From Gordius sp. MW1 (lineage: Eukaryota > Nematomorpha > Gordioida > Gordea > Gordiidae): a stretch of DNA of 64,000 nucleotides. Position numbers and translations under genes: made by a program. The notes beneath the pieces were generated by a model. The model was not told where the DNA came from. It searched no databases and was given only the letters and a program-made list of their open reading frames with translations. Location of the stretch: NCBI GenBank assembly GCA_964036665.1, contig OZ038527.1:21857901-21921900 (forward strand). The letters are read 5' to 3'. Shown in pieces: positions 60,198 through 64,000 of this stretch. The first letter of the stretch is position 1; each line of letters starts with the position of its first letter.

Positions 60198-62914
60198 AAA
60201 TCAAATTGAATCAGCTGGAATTTAAATTATGGATAGATAAACACGGCATTGTAAGAGAAAATTATAATTTACTCAATAAATGACGCTAATATATATCATT
60301 CGTGGATGTTTTTTATGAAAACCACCCCCATTGTTTTGATCAAATTATATATAACCCTTCCTTTTTTCGGCACGATTTTGTAGGTTCATAACGCAATAAA
60401 TATTCAGTCAGCATTTGATTTTATACGGCACTTCTTTAAATCCATCCCTAAAAAAATTTAAGGACTTAAAAATTGAAAATTGTTATATTCTTCAAGAATA
60501 TAAAAGCTTTACCAGCTTGGTGAACAGGTCTGTTTCGACGAGTTAGGGGCTCTAGGCAAATTATAATCCATATTTTACTTAAATCTAACATTAAAATTAT
60601 TAGATACATACTTAAGAGGAATACTAAGCCTTTGGGTTTAATCACAGGGTCATATCTGCGACAATAAATTAGCCTAACCTCCTTCCAATCAAAATCTAAA
60701 CTAGTTTTATTTATTCGGCCTTGATGTACGCTTCTTATATTGTTTAGTTGTACAATTAGTAGGTAGGGCAAAATTTTGATCTATTAGCTGCTATTTAAAT
60801 ATTTTGTGAGACACAAAATTACGAAATACATATTCTTATTCTTGGTATGAATGCGAGATTTTAAGTTTACCGGGTACGGAATTATATGCAGTCACTTGTG
60901 TTCAAGGACGTAGCCAGAATTCAAATTAGATTGAGGATGATTATGCGCTTCCTTCTCATGTCTTACTCTCTGGCCCACTCGAACGACGTTAAGAAGGTTA
61001 GACAGGATGGGATATCCCCCCATCTCAAGTTTATTTTATTTTATAAAGCTCAATTATTTTACAATTACGTAATTTAAAAGTATGTAATGAAGAAAGTTAA
61101 AGAGTATTAACAATAATGAGCGAAATTTTAGGGTAACCCGGAGCCGGGATCGCGTAAGGCAGCGAGAAGCAAGGTGATGAGGGACTTCTATTAGTCTTGC
61201 GCTATACTCAAACTCCTAATCTATTTAAGAACCGGTCATAGTAGCCCAGAATTAGCATCGACTTTCGTCACCATTTAATCAAAATTCATCAGAATTTAAC
61301 ATATGTTTTTTGATATGGTAAAAGCATTAGCAGTATGCCTACAAGTAACATCAGTCATTACTAAACGATCGGTTTTTTTTGAATTCCCATAGACCCTTCG
61401 TCCTTAGTAGCCAAATGGGTTCGGGTACATCCAGTCTAATTTTTGTATGCATGAATCAAAAATTCGGATCATATGAAATATTTAATTTGTACATATAAAC
61501 ATGGATATTATAACACATTTCAATTACATTGTAACAAATAAACTAGATTAAACTGTTAATAATAATAATAGTTAATAATTAATGAACATGTGTTACTATC
61601 AATTGGTTCAATTTGTATATATAGCATATGAAAAGCTAAAGTAATGCTATAAAACGTTATACATTTTATATCTGTTATAATATGTATCTTATATAACTAA
61701 CATATAACAATAGTTAATGATATATATAAAATGAATAGATATTATCACTTGTGCATATTCTATCTGTTGTAATATCTATGGGATTTAACATATAATAATA
61801 GTTATTCTATATATGTATAAAATAAATAAATATTATCACTAATGTGTTTAATGTACAATATAATATAAGTAAAATAAACTTAATACAATAAAACATACTA
61901 TTGTTACATTTAAAAATAAATAGTGTGTAAAATAATGTATGAAGGTAGTTAAAAAAAGTATGGTTACACTAACCTTTCTTATTTGAATATTCCTAATTTG
62001 AATAAAGCAACTCGCTCATCAGTTACCTAGGCAAAAACTTAACCTTTATTATTTGAATATAAACTCGATCATTGGTTACCTATTCATACAACTTAACCTT
62101 TATTATTCGAGCATTCACAACCCTCACTATTCATATATCTTAACCTTATTATTTGACCACTAATTATAATTTAAATAACCCCGATAGTTGTGTATATAAA
62201 CAAGACGTTTTAAATAAATTCATTCACTTGAATCATTTGTAGAGAACATATTTCTCTACTAAAGTTAGGATAAGTTTTTTTAGTTCTTGTTAGGTTATGT
62301 TAGAATTAGCAAGAATCAACTTAGACAATTTATTTGTATAAAGTTAGCTGATATAGGATTTAATTATTGATAATAAACATAATTATGTCCTAGTCAACTT
62401 TAATAACGTCTATTGCCATATTTATCTTTAGTATCGGGAAACTTAAATGAGTATCGCTGATCTGTTAAGTATTTAAAGGTAATTAAAATTTCCTTGCGTT
62501 ACTTTTATAGAGCTTTCTCATATTTAAAACGTGAATATTATATATGCTATCTTTTAATATATGCCCAGTAGTATTAAAAGATTATTTAAAGCCGTTCCAA
62601 ACAATTTATATGTTGGAGCTTGTAATATCAGCAAAAGTAATTCAAATTATCATTTTGACAGGAGACATATGGGCAAAAGAATTTTTAGAGCGTGAAATTG
62701 AAACGTTTAATAATAAAGATCATTTACTATTGGCATGTAACCAATATAGTAAAGACATTCCAAAATATTTGGTGAGATGATATAATTTTCCTTAAATATA
62801 CAATTAAGTCTAATAAATAATATAAGATGGTCTATGATAAATATAAAACACATGCACCGCGAAATATTAACATATTTTCAAGCTTGTATTTAAAAATTAA
62901 ACAAATTTTATTTA
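60198..62914. other. Intergenic AT-rich region
   Basis: No gene recognised. aaggacgtagccagaattc at 60904 is an eroded end of the CATGGGCG MITE family. A GC-richer patch at 61130-61265 (acccggagccgggatcgcg) has no assignment. 61500-61930 is rich in atataata-type simple sequence. Confidence 0.4.
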
Positions 62915-64000
62915 TTATTGTAAATCAATTTCATCATATAACGGGGCATCGTGATTTTGTAAGTGCATATAATTAGAGATGGCATCAACATATGGAAATA
63001 GGGGCACAGGGTTAGATACATTTGTATATTGAGCTATAAGACGATTTATATTATAACTTATAGAAGCGTATTTTTTATTTGTTTCATACACTCTTGCCCT
63101 GAGAGATGTGTAGCAAATCAACATTCGTTTTTTCTTGCAGGTCTTGCAGGAAATCAACTAACACGTATATAGTAGGGTGGGCTTGTTTAAGCCCACTTCT
63201 AAGGGCATTATGAAACCCTTCCAGGTGGTTGTTGGTACGGGGCCCCTCTGCATCGAGCCTTTGCCACATATCATAGGGGAACAAGGGGTCCCTCCCAAGC
63301 CCAATCCAGGTATTGTGGATGTACAAAAAAAATTCTCAATTTCTCTATCGCCGCGCACATTGGGCTGGACCATGCAAAGGGTCATGACATCACGAATGTG
63401 CCCTCTCTTCACAAATGGCAAAGCTGACGACGGACGCTGCGCCTGAAATCAGCATTTGATGAATAAAGATTCTTCAGTTGGTAGACCCAGCGTGTCGATA
63501 GATCGCCTGGCCAAAATGAAACATGCAACCTAAAAATTATATAAACAAAACATTAAATTTACCCTTTATAATAATATTAGGGAAACAGGCTTCCAAGGCC
63601 CCGATGCTTGCCCGTTCAAAATCCACTTGTGCATAGTTCGGGGCGAAAACTAGCTGCAAGCTGTTACAAATCTGAATGAGTTTCTTAAACACTTTTTTAT
63701 AAGTCTCTTCTGTTTTATCTGGCAGAAGAGTGTAAACTACAGGAATCATATGATCCCGGTAGTACGAGTGAATTGTAAAAATCTAAAAACAACGTTACGG
63801 ATATATTATAAAAATGTAAATACTTGAGTAAAATGTTGAGGACAAGTTTTAAACGAACCATCACAATAAATATTATGAGATTCACACATAATATTTAGGA
63901 GGTCAACTGTCCCAAAGATAAACATTCTATTATCCTCGTTCGATAGCAAGAAGTTTTCGCCACCATGATTATTGAAATGATGCGGCTTAAGGATAATGTC
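62915..64000 (-). pseudogene. MULE (Mutator-like) transposase, decayed and truncated
   Basis: The minus strand encodes a MULE DDE domain in pieces. First catalytic Asp: YCDGSFKTCPQHFTQ (near 63860). Next are IHSYYRDHMIPVVYTLLPD and the second Asp in AQVDFERASIGALEACFP (near 63620). Then come CMFHFGQAIYRH, ALPFVKRGHIRDVM and TNNHLEGFHNALR (near 63220), which holds the usual third acidic residue. Two gaps look like introns with gt...ag ends: 63783-63823 (41 bp) and 63530-63562 (33 bp). At least three frameshifts or stops follow (after HAGSTN, before ALPFV, and in a T run near 63330), so this copy is dead. The 5' part lies beyond the window. Confidence 0.85.

Noticed and set aside
62544-62780. 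78-aa open frame
   Set aside because: Looks mildly protein-like but lacks a recognisable motif, splice context or neighbours; not enough to call a gene.

Overview
This is AT-rich animal nuclear DNA, most likely from an insect or another arthropod. All host genes found are metazoan and intron-containing, apart from one single-exon bHLH gene. The bHLH gene reads as a dimmed/Mist1 orthologue, and the rest of the window is dense with hAT, MULE, pogo-like and RTE-like transposon debris. I cannot assign a species. All gene models were built by hand from splice sites and reading-frame continuity, without transcripts or database searches.

Layout: (1) 1-520, an RTE-like LINE tail; (2) 571-4852 (+), the 3' part of a matrix metalloproteinase gene (hinge, hemopexin domain, hydrophobic C-terminal tail) with a hAT element in one intron; (3) 6.3-13.3 kb, a non-coding composite repeat family built of short tandem units, including a 4.3 kb foldback whose centre holds an unrecognised coding-like segment; (4) 13.3-18.0 kb, unique DNA, probably dimmed control sequence; (5) dimmed-like bHLH gene, 17991-19334 (+); (6) ACE-like (M2) peptidase, four exons, 20535-23173 (+); (7) 23360-28158, a 4.8 kb element with about 255-bp inverted ends holding nested elements; (8) cysteinyl-tRNA synthetase, 20 exons, 31139-48820 (+), with MITE-rich introns; (9) neprilysin-like (M13) peptidase, 17 exons, 49757-57646 (-), tail-to-tail with (8); (10) 58286-60197, another full copy of the composite repeat; (11) 62915-64000, a decayed MULE transposase.

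The CysRS model sums to 2220 nt (739 aa), the M13 model to 2196 nt (731 aa) and the ACE model to 1959 nt (652 aa). All three are divisible by three with every exon phase matching, which strongly supports the models. Three of the five host genes encode secreted or surface zinc metallopeptidases. Two of these belong to families that trim neuropeptides, and they lie near a neuroendocrine-cell regulator (dimmed).

The least explained part is the composite tandem-repeat family. Three copies of 1.6-1.9 kb have the same order of parts (C/G-rich head, a 120-bp tandem array carrying a CCAATGG/CCATTGG hairpin in each unit, 60-bp repeats, then a conserved tail). Partial and inverted copies fuse it to tRNA-like and foldback structures. 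I found no transposase or reverse transcriptase in it.
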